64,000 nucleotides of DNA from Triparma columacea. Lineage: Eukaryota > Sar > Bolidophyceae > Parmales > Triparmaceae. The stretch spans positions 810 to 64,809 of the forward strand of contig BRYA01000500.1 of NCBI GenBank assembly GCA_030267965.1. Reading direction: 5' to 3'. This document shows positions 10,946 through 22,192 of this stretch, in pieces. Positions within the stretch are counted from its first letter, which is position 1. Each line of letters opens with the position of its first letter. The translations under genes and the position numbers were made by a program. The notes below the pieces were generated by a model, which saw nothing but the letters and a program-made list of their open reading frames with translations, made no database searches and was not told the origin of the DNA.

Positions 10946-11347
10946 GGTGATTAAAATTTGAGAATTCTGAAATGAAATTTTCAGGGTTCTATTGGGACCT
11001 TCCAAACAAAAATCTTCTCTTGAGAGTCAGTTGAACTGGCCACAAGACGTTCGGATTTACTTAGTTCCAAGACAGGAGGGGGGGTCACTGAAACCATGAG
11101 TCGTAATCGTAAAAAGAAATATCTCGTTTCGCTTTGGTTGAAAATGATGTTTGAGTTAAATTTTCTTGACAATCAAGACTTGGTCAAATGCCGTATAGTC
11201 TCTTGCAAGTCACTCGTTCAATCGGATGCATGAGTGTTATTACTCATTGATATTATCCTATTCACCAATTGATGACATCCCCCCCTTCCTCTCCATCCCT
11301 CACTCTCCCCCACCACCTAAAAATACAAAACACTGATCCCTATTAAC
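10946..11347. other. Spacer between protease and silicon transporter genes
   Basis: About 400 bases with no supported exon. It holds the promoter of the protease (right of 10945) and, next to 11348, the 3' flank of the silicon transporter. C-rich runs lie near 11280-11320. Confidence 0.6.
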
Positions 11348-14300
11348 TTATGCGTCAACCTCCAGCATCGTGTCAGCACCAGCGCCATTCGCGTCCAAGT
11401 AGGCTGAGTCGGGTTTGTACCCGACGGCCGCTTTGTGGACCTTCCCAAGGGCCCACGCGGAGGAGCAGAGACCAGTGGCCTCAAGGGCGAGGCAGATCCT
11501 GATGATTGCGTAAATGATGGGGTTGGAAAGGAAGGCAAGAGGGAAGTTGGACGCGAAGATGCGCCAGATAAGGCATCCGAGGATGGTAGTGACGACGGCG
11601 CCTAGAAGTCCGGTGTTGATGAACTCCTGGAATCCAGGGGAAGCAGCGAAGGAGGTGGACCCTGCGATAATGTCCTCGTGATCCTTGTTGATAGAAAAGC
11701 ACCTGGCGGCGACAAACATGAGTGTGCACACAAAGACCTGGCGCCCGATGAGGAAGCGGCCGAGGTTCTTTCCCCTGAAGAGGAGGTCACAGTTGGCAGC
11801 AGCGATCTTGTGGGAGTCACGGTACTCAGAGGCATCGAGCTGCGGTACGCGAGTTGAATTGTGAATTTGGTTAGAAAAATGGTGGGAACAGCCAGTGTTG
11901 ACCCCGCGATCGTCGTCCGCAATCGTCGTCTGTGTAATCTTCCCTTCGCTCCTCACTCCATCTCACCTTGACAACGGCAAAGGCAGCAATCTGCATTCCC
12001 TCCATGATACCGACGAAGCATAGGACGAAAATGACAATGAAGAGGGCAGCAACCGGAGGTACACCGTCCCACATACCGGTCCACCCCTTGAAGAGAGCGT
12101 CAATGACGATAGCGAGGGAGAAGCCGAGGACAGCAAGGGAGAAAAGAACACGTCCCCAGAAGAGGGCGTTCTGCATACCGTTACGAGGAGGCTCGTTGGT
12201 CTCGATGGGCTTTCCACTGACAAGGGAAGCGACGTTCTGGACCAAGTAAGCGGCGTGGAGGAGTCCAGATGCCTCAATGGCAAGGGAAACGTAGGTAGAG
12301 AAGAGCATGAAGTAGTTGTTGATGAAGTCAAGCATGCAATAAGAGGCGTTCACCTGAGAGGTGAGCTGCCCGAGGACGATGGTAGTCAAAATCATAGCAA
12401 CACCGTTAGCGAGGAAGATGTTGGCGGTGAGGCTGTTGAAGTTGAGGACACTGGCGCCGCCGATAGCAGACCCGCAGAGGTTGATGACGAAAATCTGAAG
12501 GACAACAAGGAACTGACGTCCGACGATGAACCTCTCCATGTTGTCTCCCTCGTGGGCGAGCACGGTGCACTTGTGGGAGATGGGGTGGGACTGAGCGTAG
12601 TCCGCCTTAGGGGTTGGGATGAGACCGATGAGAGCTCCCTGTCCCCCCTCGATGACGGCGAGCCAAATGATGAGGACCCAGAAGAGGGGGATAGCGACGC
12701 CTACCGGGATGCCGTTGTCGGCAGCGGAGGTCTGCTCTGTGCCGATGGCGGCCATGACGGTGGTGACGGAGAAAGCGAGGAGAGCAAGGGAGTAGATGTA
12801 CTTGACGAAGTCGATAGTGAATTCGATATCCTTGTCCATCCTTGTGACCTGCTTTGGGGCTCCCTCGAGCCTCACGGCATCAGGCTGGTAGCCAACAAGG
12901 TCCTTGTGGATCTTTCCGAGCACCCACGAAGAAGCGCAGAGACCGGTGGCCTCAAGGGCGAGGCAGATCCTGATGATTACGTAAATGATGGGGTTCGAAA
13001 GGAAGGCGAGAGGGAAGTTGGACGCGAAGATGCGCCAGATAAGGCATCCGAGGATGGTAGTGACGACGGCGCCTAGAAGTCCGGTGTTGATGAACTCCTG
13101 GAATCCAGGGGAAGCAGCGAAGGAGGTNNNNNNNNNNNNNNNNNNNNNNNNNNNNNNNNNNNNNNNNNNNNNNNNNATGAGTGTGCACACAAAGACCTGG
13201 CGCCCGATGAGGAAGCGGCCGAGGTTCTTTCCCCTGAAGAGGAGGTCACAGTTGGCAGCAGCGATCTTGTGGGAGTCACGGTACTCAGAGGCATCAAGCT
13301 GCGGTACGCGAGTTGAATAGTGAATTAGGTTAGAAAGATGGGAGGGACAGCAAGTGTTGACCCCGCGATCATCGTCTCCAATCGTCGTCTGCGTAATCTT
13401 CCCTTCGCTCCTCACTCCATCTCACCTTGACAACGGCAAAGGCGGCAATCTGCATTCCCTCCATGATACCGACGAAGCATAGGACGAAAATGACGATGAA
13501 GAGGGCAGCAACCGGGGGTACACCGTCCCACATACCGGTCCACCCCTTGAAGAGAGCGTCAATGACGATAGCGAGGGAGAAGCCGAGGACGGCAAGGGAG
13601 AAAAGAACACGTCCCCAGAAGAGGGCGGTCTGCATACTGTTACGAGGAGGCTCGTTGGTCTCGATGGGCTTTCCGCTAACGAGGGAAGCGACGTTCTGGA
13701 CCAGGTAAGAGGCGTGGAGGAGTCCGGATGCCTCAATGGCAAGGGAAACGTAGGTAGAGAAGAGCATGAAGTAGTTGTTGATGAAGTCAAGCATGCAATA
13801 AGAGGCGTTCACCTGGGAGGTGAGCTGCCCGAGGACGATGGTAGTCAAAATCATGGCAACACCGTTAGCGAGGAAGATGTTAGCGGTGAGGCTGTTGAAG
13901 TTGAGGACACTGGCGCCGCCGATGGCAGACCCGCAGAGGTTGATGACGAAAATCTGAAGGACAACGAGGAACTGACGTCCAACGATGAACCTCTCCATGT
14001 TGTCTCCCTCGTGGGCGAGCACGGTGCACTTGTGGGAGATGGGGTGGGACTGAGCGTAGTCCGCCTTAGGGGTTGGGATGAGCCCGATGAGAGCTCCCTG
14101 TCCTCCCTCGATGATGGCGAGCCAAATGATGAGGACCCAGAAGAGGGGGATGGCGACGCCTACCGGGATACCGTTGTCGGCAGCAGAGGTCTGCTCTGTG
14201 GCGATGGCGGCCATGACGGTGGTGACGCAGAAAGCGATGAGAGCCATTGAGTACGTGTACTGTTGTGAGTCGAGGGTGGGATGGGAGAGGGGAGGGGAAG

Positions 14301-14932
14301 GAGGTGTTGGTATGTGGGTTGGATCTAGTCAACAATTGTGTACAGGATGGGGTGGCGTGCGGGTGCGAAGAAGCTGCATCTTTTGCTGGGGATCCCCTTC
14401 CCTCTTCTTTGATACTGTCGAATCCCCACCCTCCACCAAAAAAGTAAATCATTTCAGACCAACCCGGAAACTCACCTTGAGTGCCTCAAATAAAGTCTTG
14501 GGCCAGCTCTGCTCGACGCTGGACTCGACAACCTTGTCACTGTCGTCGTAGTCAGTCTCAGCAAGGGTTTCAGCGACGTCCTATAGTGTGGTAAGGGAGT
14601 CAGAAGAGGGTAAAAGTGAAATTGGAAAACGACTGTTGGAGAGGATTGGAATGAAGTGCAATTTTCTCAACATAACGATCGATGACGCCGATTCCTCGGG
14701 AGGGTGTTGTCAAAAATACCAATCATGGTGCGTATCGGTGCAAACATAAGCCCATATCATCCCAAAACAGTTCAAAAAAACAATGAAACTGTGGAAAACG
14801 GCTAACGCAGAAAACAACTTAAATTTTATGGAGAACGCTCACCTTAGACGGGGCCTTCATAACGTCAATGTGATCATAAGAACCAGATTTGGCGCTGGAG
14901 AGGTCGAATTGACTGCTCGATTGCGTTGTCAT
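11348..14932 (-). CDS. Tandem-fused double silicon transporter (SIT)
   Basis: Five exons: 14843-14932, 14476-14580, 13426-14259, 11967-13298 and 11348-11839, all joined in phase 0, give about 950 residues. After a 65-residue hydrophilic N terminus there are two near-identical modules of ten predicted membrane helices. Each module has EGGQ then GRQ in its first half, CMLD, and EGMQ then GRQ in its second half. Examples are EGGQ at 14098-14109, CMLD at 13786-13797, EGMQ at 13450-13461, and module 2 EGGQ at 12639-12650 and CMLD at 12327-12338. EGxQ/GRQ pairs and CMLD are known hallmarks of SIT-family silicic acid transporters, which import Si(OH)4, Na+-coupled in diatoms, for silica walls. One continuous exon crosses from module 1 into module 2, so this is one polypeptide rather than two genes. 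A 49-N gap lies in module 1. A linker of about 25 residues joins the modules. Confidence 0.9.
13128..13176. other. Assembly gap (49 N)
   Basis: The gap lies inside exon 4 of the silicon transporter, just after the second-half GRQ of module 1. The same segment in module 2 is 61 bases long, so the gap is 12 bases shorter but keeps the frame. Missing sequence or a mis-sized gap in a nearly identical repeat is likely. Confidence 0.95.
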
Positions 14933-15228
14933 TTGAAAGAGCAAAGACCAAATGATTTGTTGGAGAAATCAAGAATGGAGTTTAAGAGAGGAAATAGTAT
15001 GAGAGAGGGACAATCATTTTAGCTTTACAATGTTCCCCTCTGGTTGAGCGGAGTATGATATTGAGGAGGGGGGGGGATAGGGGGGAGTAGCTGTGAACGG
15101 AGTATGAATCTGGCGCTATTTTTCCTTTAATTGTGGGGTAGAAGTCGAGTAGTGACTGAGGCCAAATTCAACCTGGTGGAAGCACTGCAGAAGCACTGCA
15201 AAATCTGGCACTGCAAAATCTGCCAATT
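14933..15228. promoter_or_regulatory. Divergent promoter region, silicon transporter / diflavin reductase
   Basis: Less than 300 bases separate the start codons of two genes reading outward, so both promoters must lie here. The right end carries direct repeats of AGCACTGCA/GGCACTGCAAAATCTG (about 15180-15222) immediately before the reductase ATG. No TATA box was identified with confidence. Confidence 0.5.
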
Positions 15229-18200
15229 ATGGCACCAACAATCTACGTAATGTATGGGTCTGCAACGGGTAAGTTTGGTCATAAACGATGTAATGACACC
15301 AAACGTCCTTCTTTTATCCCTCAATTCTTTTGTGGAGAGTAAAAAAAAGAAGAGAAGGACCCTTCCTCGACTCCCTCTGTCATGCGACACCAAATTTATC
15401 AACATTAACGACGTTATTTTCCCTTTCTTCACTTTCATTTACATAAAATCACACTTATTATCTCCTCTGTTCCTATAATATTGTCCGTCTCTCCTTCTTA
15501 ACCAATAAATTCCCTGCTGTGTCACTCCTGGTTCCGCTGTCTGTATTTCTCCTCTCTCCCCCACCTTCGCCCTCCCTCTGACTCCCCCCCTCCTTCCCCC
15601 CCTCCCCCCCACCTTCGTCCTGCTCTCTTTAGGGAATTCTCAACATATAGGGACTAGTCTTCATGCATCTCTTCAGCTTTCCACCCCATGCGTTGAGCTG
15701 AACAAGTGGAAGGACACAAAGCTGGCGTCGGACGCCGGGGAGGACGGAGATGGAGCCAAGCTCTTCGTCGTTTGCTCGACGACTGGGAATGGGGACTCGC
15801 CTGAGAATGCTGGGAGGTTTATTAGGTTTGTGAAGCGAAAAAAGAATCATGAGGAGGGGGTCAAGGTGAGGTTTTGACGCTTTTAAGGAGATCGCTTTCC
15901 CTCTCCGGATTTCTTTCCCGCGCCTATCAACCCACTCATCCCCCAAACTCTACTTTACCCTCCGACGTAGCCATTTTCCAAGCTCCAGTATGCAGTCTTG
16001 GCCCTCGGTGACACCAACTACTCTGAGGTGAGGAAAACCGTGGCCCCTGGTCCGCTCATAAACATCGCCCCGACCACTTCAACGTGTCTATTCTGACCCA
16101 TTCGTTCGTCGCAGTTCTGTGCTGCTGGCCGTCTGATCGATAAGAGTCTCGCTAACTGTGGTGGCAGCCGCTTGATGCCCATAGCGAAGGCTGATGAGGC
16201 CGTCGGTTTGGAGGAGGTCGTGGAGGCTTGGATCAAGGAGGTTACCACCTCCCTCGCGTGCTCCGAGGCCTCCTGCGACAACGACTCCCCTATCTCGCCC
16301 GAGAAGGTGAGGACGGCATCATGAAGTAGAGGCACAGAAACCTTGAAACCGCAATCACCAACCCCAAACCCTCCCCACACCCTCCCCCCTCCCCCCCTCC
16401 CTCCCCCAACTAGACCCTCTCTCCCCCCGCCCATGACCCTGCCGTCTGCGACGGTATCCGAATCGTGAAAGCGGTCAACCCCAACTACACTGACCGCGTG
16501 GTCCCCGAGGACGAGATTGGGACCCTCGTGATGACCTCCTCCTCCAACTCTCTTTCCTCCCTCAACCTCCCCCCGCCCCCGCCCTCCGACTTGGCCCTTC
16601 TCTCCACCTCGTTAAAGTCAGCGAACGACAGCTGGACCCACACCTCCTCCGACTCCGCCACGAACTACACAGCCAACAAGCCCTTCTCTTCCAAGATCAC
16701 CAAGGCGAGGTACCTCTCAGGCCAAGTGCTCGAGAAGCTCTCCCTCGACGCTGCGTCGGTTTCGAAGCTCACTCTCGAGCAGAAGATGGAGAAGCTCAAG
16801 GGCCACGGCAGGCGCGTCCTAGAGCTCGAGGTGACCCTCCCCGACGATTTCTCCCTCGAGTATAGCCCAGGTGATTCCATCGGCATTATAGTATCCCAAT
16901 CCGATGCATCCGTTTCCGAGCTGATTCAGCGATGCGGATACGGAGGTGAGAATGAGCCGATGACGGAAAACGGCATGCGAATATATGCCCTAACGCAACC
17001 CTTCGCTCTTCCCCCGTCCGCCGCCCCCCCTCTCCCCCCCCAGACGAGTACACAGGGAACGATGGCGTCAAGAGGAGTACTAGATCCTCCCTTGCCAAGC
17101 TCGATGTCACCCGGGCGCTCAAAAAGCGCCACCTCGTGGGTATAGCTGACTCGGCCACCAACACCGAGGAGCGCAACTGCCTGCGTTTCCTTGCCGGGAA
17201 GAAGGTGAGTAAGCCTAAAGAAACTATTAGCTTTCGCTTATCGGTTCGCTCACTGTCGCATTCGCTTCTCTCGTCGCAGGGCTCTGCCACCTTCGAGTCT
17301 TTCATCGCCAAACACTCCGTGAATCTCTTGGACCTCCTTCGTCTTTTCCCCTCAGTAAAGCCTTCCCTCACCCTCCTCCTGTCCCTCTTCACCACTGTGC
17401 CGCCCCGCTACTACAGTGTGACGTCGTCGCCCCTATACCACCCCCACCGCGTCAAGTTTGCTTTCACCGTGGTAGACTACGAGGCCGTCGAGGGGTCGGG
17501 CAGGAGGCTAGGACTTGCGACGGGCATGATGGAGGCTAGCGTGCTGGGAATGCTCGTCGGTGGAGAAGCTGCCGCCGCGACCCTTGAAATTTTCCCAAAG
17601 CACTCGAAGGAATTCAGGCTCCCGGCGTCGTCGAGGTTTCCTCTCGTCCTCATTGGGCCGGGAACTGGAGTTGCCCCCTTCATGGGTTTCGTAGAGGTGA
17701 GAGTGGGGACATTTTATTTCAGTTTGGCAATTTAAGCACTAACGCAGCCCCTCGGCGGTCATCGCTTCGCTCTTCTCCCTCCTTGCTTCCCCCCCGCAGC
17801 ACCGCAAGCTAGCCAGGCAGGAGAGAGTGAAGACGACCGCTGACAGCTGTGCCGGAATGTGGAGGGGCGGGTTCGAGCTTGAGTCGGGCGACATTGGTGT
17901 TGGGAGTGATGACACAACCGACTTCTGCAGCAGCGAGAAGGCGGGCCCTATTCACCTCTTCTTTGGGTGCAGAAACGAGGACGATTGGATATATAGGGCT
18001 GAGATGGAAGAAATGAAGGCGCAGGGGGAACTTACTGGGCTCCACGTGGCCTTCAGCAGGAAGGAAGAAGGAAAGAAGGTGTACGTGCAACACAGGATGA
18101 AGGAGAACTCTGACCAATTGGTGGACTTAATTTTGAAGCAGGACGCCTATGTCTTCATTTGCGGCGACGGCACGAGCATGGGGAAGGACGTCATGGCTTG

Positions 18201-18282
18201 CCTAGGCGACATCATTGGGGAGGAAAAGGTGGAGCTCCTCAAGGAGAAGAAGAAGATTGTCTTGGATATATGGGCGGGATAA
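15229..18282 (+). CDS. MTRR: Methionine synthase reductase-like diflavin oxidoreductase
   Basis: Eight exons: 15229-15268, 15633-15865, 15971-16027, 16115-16306, 16414-16945, 17044-17204, 17280-17696 and 17800-18282. All join in phase to give 704 residues, close to the usual ~700 of the family. The FMN loop YGSATGNSQ spans the first intron. VVCSTTGNGDSPENA and LGDTNYSEFCAAGR complete the flavodoxin domain. PRYYSVTSS is the FAD-binding motif, GPGTGVAPFMGF and VFICGDGTSMGKDV bind NADPH, and the protein ends DIWAG, with the stacking tryptophan typical of the family. The pattern fits MTRR better than cytochrome P450 reductase: there is no membrane anchor, and the LLDLL...P..Y block is MTRR-like. 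MTRR restores oxidised cobalamin in methionine synthase (MetH), using NADPH. NDOR1-type reductase is the main alternative. Intron 1 is long at 364 bases and pyrimidine-rich. Confidence 0.88.
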
Positions 18283-18562
18283 GGGGAGGGTAGGACCCGG
18301 GAGTGCGCGCATATTTTGACAAAGGGTGTGGCCTAGAGACCGAGTAGGAAAAAACGAAAGGTCGGTGAATTATTGTAACGACCATATAAGCCCGTCGTAC
18401 AGAAGCTATATGGGAGTTGTCACTTAAAGGTGGTTGGTTGGACATGATGGAATAAAGTTCGTCAGTCCTTGTGAAAACACTCTGTCCATTATTAAACATC
18501 AACGGTCCCATCCGATTCTCCCTCTCGTTTGTGTGTGTGCGTGCGTGCGTGCATGCATGTCT

Positions 18563-19977
18563 TTAACGCTTGCTCATGTGGTCATTCGCAGCGGATCTGA
18601 CGGCGTTCCACATTGTCTCGTCGTCCTTGTTCAGCTTGGAATCAAGCCATTTCTCGAACCCCCACAAGAAAACTGTGTCAAACTTGCTCTTGTTGAGCTT
18701 GGCAAGGAGCAACTTCATGTCCTCGCTGTCAAAGTGTGATGGATTCCAGGGCTCGGCCTGGGCTTCAGTGATCCAAACCTCGCGGGCGCGGCTGTTGGCA
18801 AGCTGCGGGGGGGGTTAGGAGGGAGGAAGGAGGAAGGAGGAGGGGGGTTAGGATTCAGGATGTGAGTTGTTGAAGTTGGTAACTTGAATGGAGAGGCATG
18901 GGTCATGAGGTCACGAGGCTTTTTGTGATCTGAACCTTCCTGTGACTCGCTCACTCGCTTCGCTTGCAACGCAGGCCGCACCTGTTTATAGTACTTTGGC
19001 AGGACGCCGCTTCGGTGCTCTCCAGTGCTGTCGTCTCCCCTGACCTTTGAGTACACGTCGAGGCCTAAAACGTTGCAGTAGCGGAGCGCGTCTTTCACGT
19101 CGGCGTCGTGCTTGAAGCTCCAGCACCAGGCGGTGATGATGATAGGCCTGAGCTTGTCATCAAGCCTCCTAACAAGGTTGGCCTCCTGGGCGACAAAGTC
19201 TATGCCAACGATCTGTCTCCTCTCCCCGGCCTTGTCGAGAGGCTCGTTTTCGATCTGGAAGGCGATAATGCACTTGAAGGACTTGATGTGGTTCACGGTG
19301 GCCTCAATGTAGTCAAGGCACTGGTCGCAGAGCTGAGTGTCGGAGGAGATGTCCTCGTCCTCGCTATCGGTCTGGGCCCAGGCCGGGATGTGGAACTCGG
19401 GCCAGCGGGGACCCTTCATTCCAACCGTCACGACGACTTGCAGGTTGTGGGCCTCACATTTAGTCAAGAGCTCGTCCATCTGGTCAAAGTCAAACTTGCC
19501 ATGCTCTGGCTCGATCTCGGACCAGTAGGCGCCAATACGGATGGAGTTCATGTTGAGGTCGAGAAGGCAGTCGAAGCCTTCCCTCCAGTCAAGTCCCCTG
19601 CGCTCTAACTCCTTGATGGAGAAGGTTGTCCCGAACCTCCTCTGCCCGAAGAAGCTCTCATCCAAGTCGCGCTGCGATTTGAGGGGTAAGAGGGAGGGAG
19701 GGGGGGAGAGATGGGAGATGGTTTAGTAATTACAACCAAGGTTCACGCCAAGACCCTCCGAACTTCCCCAAAACTCCCTCCTTCACTCCGTATCGGTTGA
19801 GGGGGGGGAGAGGGGGGAGTTGCTAGGGCACACATTAAGCGGGGCGGTTTCTGTCCTGCGATACACGTCCTTGTAAATAGCGGCTAAGCTCCGGCGCACC
19901 TCGGGTGGAATCATCGATTCGTCCATTGATGGCATTCTGTAACTGGGAAAAAATGACCTGAAACGCATTCTTTGCAA
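18563..19977 (-). CDS. Clan GH-A (TIM-barrel) glycoside hydrolase, family unassigned
   Basis: Exons 18982-19671 and 18563-18802 are firm. The first exon, about 19834-19977, is less certain because its donor is not a clear GTGAG; two phase-0 GT sites exist. About 357 residues. The fold is suggested by GAYWSEIEPEHGKFDF and VTVGMKGPRWPEFHIP. The acid/base glutamate sits in FQIENEPL, and the nucleophile glutamate is likely in WITEAQAEPW, both standard for clan GH-A retaining glycosidases. No signal peptide is obvious, so it may act inside the cell or be mis-started. The substrate cannot be told from sequence. The gene starts 81 bases from the divergent BAR-protein gene, so they share a compact promoter. 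The second intron contains the GCGAAGCGAGTGAGCGAG motif discussed in findings. Confidence 0.75.
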
Positions 19978-20058
19978 AGCTGGGCTTGGGTTTTTGCTCT
20001 CAGGCAGGGCATTAACAGGGTCCTTCCACTTATCTATTTAACCCGGCGCAAATCTGTC

Positions 20059-21224
20059 ATGGCTCCTAAGTCTGCTGTCGAGGAGAGGTCCACAGTTTTC
20101 CAGTTGAGGCTTACTGCGTATGAGAATAGGTAAGCCCAGAGGGTCGGAGATTGAAAAGGGTGGGGAGGGGGCTAAAACTTCTGCCCTCCTGCCGTCCCCA
20201 AGATGTTTTCCTAGTCTCTTCCCACATCCGACCACCCGCTCGTCCCATCCTCCCCCCCCAACGCCCCTCCCCCAAGCTTTAACCCCTTCCTCCCCCCAAC
20301 GCCCCTCCACTTCAAAAATGCAGTGTTAAGTTCATCAAGACGGAGATGGCTGCGCACGTGAAAAATCACACGACTGCTGCGACAAATAACAAGAAGTTCG
20401 GGGAGAAGTTGGGCACGATAGGGAGGCTAGAATCTTACGACAAGCTCAAGGAGGTCTTCACTAGCGTGTCTGGTGCAATTGAAAAGGTTGCCGATGCTCG
20501 CATGGAGCTCCTGGGGGAAGGAGCTGAGTGCGGGGGGTACAAACTCCTTGGTAGGCTGGAGGACACCGTTCAAGGTGTCATAAAGCCGTCAAAGGCGCTG
20601 CTTGCAGACAGATCGCAAAAGGTGAAGGCAGTGGATAAGGAGGTAAAAGGCTTTGACTCGCTCAAGTCCAAGGCCAGTAAGGCTGCTTCCAACGAGATCA
20701 AGAAAAAGCTGAAGGAAGCTGCCAAGAAGGGGCTGGATCCTCCCACTGAAACTCCTGAACACGCAGCAGAGGTGGCCTCTGCTGCAGTTGAGATGCCCGA
20801 GTCATTGCTGGATGCCAGGGAGACGCTCAAAAACACAGAGAAGCTCGTAGATAAGTCGTCGTTCCAATACGAGGAGCGAAGAATTGTGGACATGCAGCTC
20901 TTCATTGAGGACTTTATTAGGAGGGAGATTGCCTGGCATGCCAAGGCGATGGAGATTCTGTCCCCCCTGATTGCCGAAGTCAGGAAAGTTGACGCTAATG
21001 GGGCCATCGGGAGCTTCAACACTAGGCTCGAGAGGGTGAATACTACGGAGAAGGACGAGCTTTTGAACGTCGCGGAGCAATCGAAGCGGGCATCTATGGG
21101 AGAAGGGGGAGGAGGGGCCAAGGAGGACGCTGAAATGGCGGCCGAGGCCTCGACAGCTAAGGAGGCGGCGGATGGGGCCGGCGGGGGGGGGGGGGAGGGA
21201 GAAGATAATGAAGACGGCCTGTAA
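20059..21224 (+). CDS. FAM92/CIBAR-like BAR-domain protein
   Basis: Two exons, 20059-20129 and 20324-21224, join across AG|T to give 323 residues. The protein is almost entirely charged helix. A region near residues 20-75 holds VKFIKTEMAA...KKFGEKL, a long coiled-coil with RLEDTVQGVIKPSKAL follows, then FIEDFIRREIAWHAKAMEIL. This layout (short lead, E..V..P paired helices, late F.....E...H.KA.E) matches FAM92/CIBAR proteins, membrane-curving proteins that act at the base of cilia in animals. That would suit an alga with flagellate stages (inference). The C terminus is a low-complexity Gly/Glu/Ala tail with a nine-plus G run. The stop lies 50 bases from the convergent SGNH gene. Confidence 0.65.
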
Positions 21225-21274
21225 GAAAATAGGTCAGTCAAGTCTCTGTCTTGTAATAAAGTGTGTACAATTCA

Positions 21275-21949
21275 TTACTCCCTTTTCTTCTCTTCTATGA
21301 ATGCCTCGACGATGTCGTTCCACAACGAGTATCCGTCCTCTGAAAGGTGAAGCTGGTCTGTGCAGAAAAAAGCCTCCTCCACCCTGAAGCTGAAGCTGTC
21401 GGCAGAGACTATTTTCGACGCAACCCTCAGCCCCTGAACCTCCGTCATGATTTCCTCTGTCGACCTTCCTGGATTGTCGGTGAACATTGAGAGAGCGTCA
21501 ACAAAGGTCACCCCCAGCTCTTTGCACTCTTGGAACAGCGACTTGAGCTCCAAAGAAAGACGAACGTAAGACATGATGGCGTCCGTGTCAACGTTGAGGG
21601 GGTCGGAGAACATCCATGGCTCAAGCTTAGGGCCGAAGAAGAGAACTCCCTTCAAGTGACCCTTGTGGTTTGCTACAAGCTGCTTGATGGCCTCAGAGGT
21701 GTTGTTGGCTGCAATCTTCACGCTTACCATGTCTCCAGAATTACTAACATCATTCTCCCCCCACGTAGCGCATACCACGAAGTCTTCCTCGGCACCACCC
21801 TCTCCCACAACAGCTGAGTCGGCTTCTCGAGATTTGATGGCCTTAAGGACTTGGAAGGAGGTCCACCCTGACTTCGTAAGGGTACCTAGGGGGAGATTTA
21901 GAGGCTTCCAATTAGCGATGTCGCTGTCACCGACAAAGAAGACCTTCAT
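21275..21949 (-). CDS. SGNH/GDSL-type hydrolase
   Basis: Single exon, 224 residues, ATG at 21949. Block I is VFFVGDSDIANW, with the expected nucleophile serine in GDS. Block III is WGENDVSNSG (GxND). Block V is DQLHLSEDGY, with catalytic Asp and His. The block II glycine is probably in the SGWTSFQ region. No signal peptide is present, so a cytosolic esterase or acyl hydrolase is likely. The substrate cannot be told. It converges on the BAR gene and is divergent from the small gene at 22193. Confidence 0.8.
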   Translation of the reverse strand: MKVFFVGDSDIANWKPLNLPLGTLTKSGWTSFQVLKAIKSREADSAVVGEGGAEEDFVVCATWGENDVSNSGDMVSVKIAANNTSEAIKQLVANHKGHLKGVLFFGPKLEPWMFSDPLNVDTDAIMSYVRLSLELKSLFQECKELGVTFVDALSMFTDNPGRSTEEIMTEVQGLRVASKIVSADSFSFRVEEAFFCTDQLHLSEDGYSLWNDIVEAFIEEKKRE

Positions 21950-22192
21950 CCATCACAAGAAAATGGTTTCCCTGATTTTTGGGTCGAAGCAAGATTTTCA
22001 CACACAACGCAGCTTCTGTTGCATAGCTTTGAGATTGTCACAGGTTCCCTTCTGCGGATCTCTTGTTTGGCGGTTGTATTACACAATATTATCACTCGTC
22101 GAGAGAAGAATTTTCGCGCAACACTGACTGTAAGGGAAGATACAGGTCTGCTTTGTAAGCTTTTCTAGCCCGACAAAGGATATTTTATAGAA

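Noticed and set aside
12255..13076. 273-residue acidic plus-strand ORF (and its copy at 13714-14250)
   Set aside because: Antisense shadow of the silicon transporter. It repeats only because the transporter modules repeat.
14783..15022. 79-residue plus-strand ORF over the first exon of the transporter
   Set aside because: Overlaps the in-phase first exon MTTQSSSQ... on the other strand; no family resemblance.
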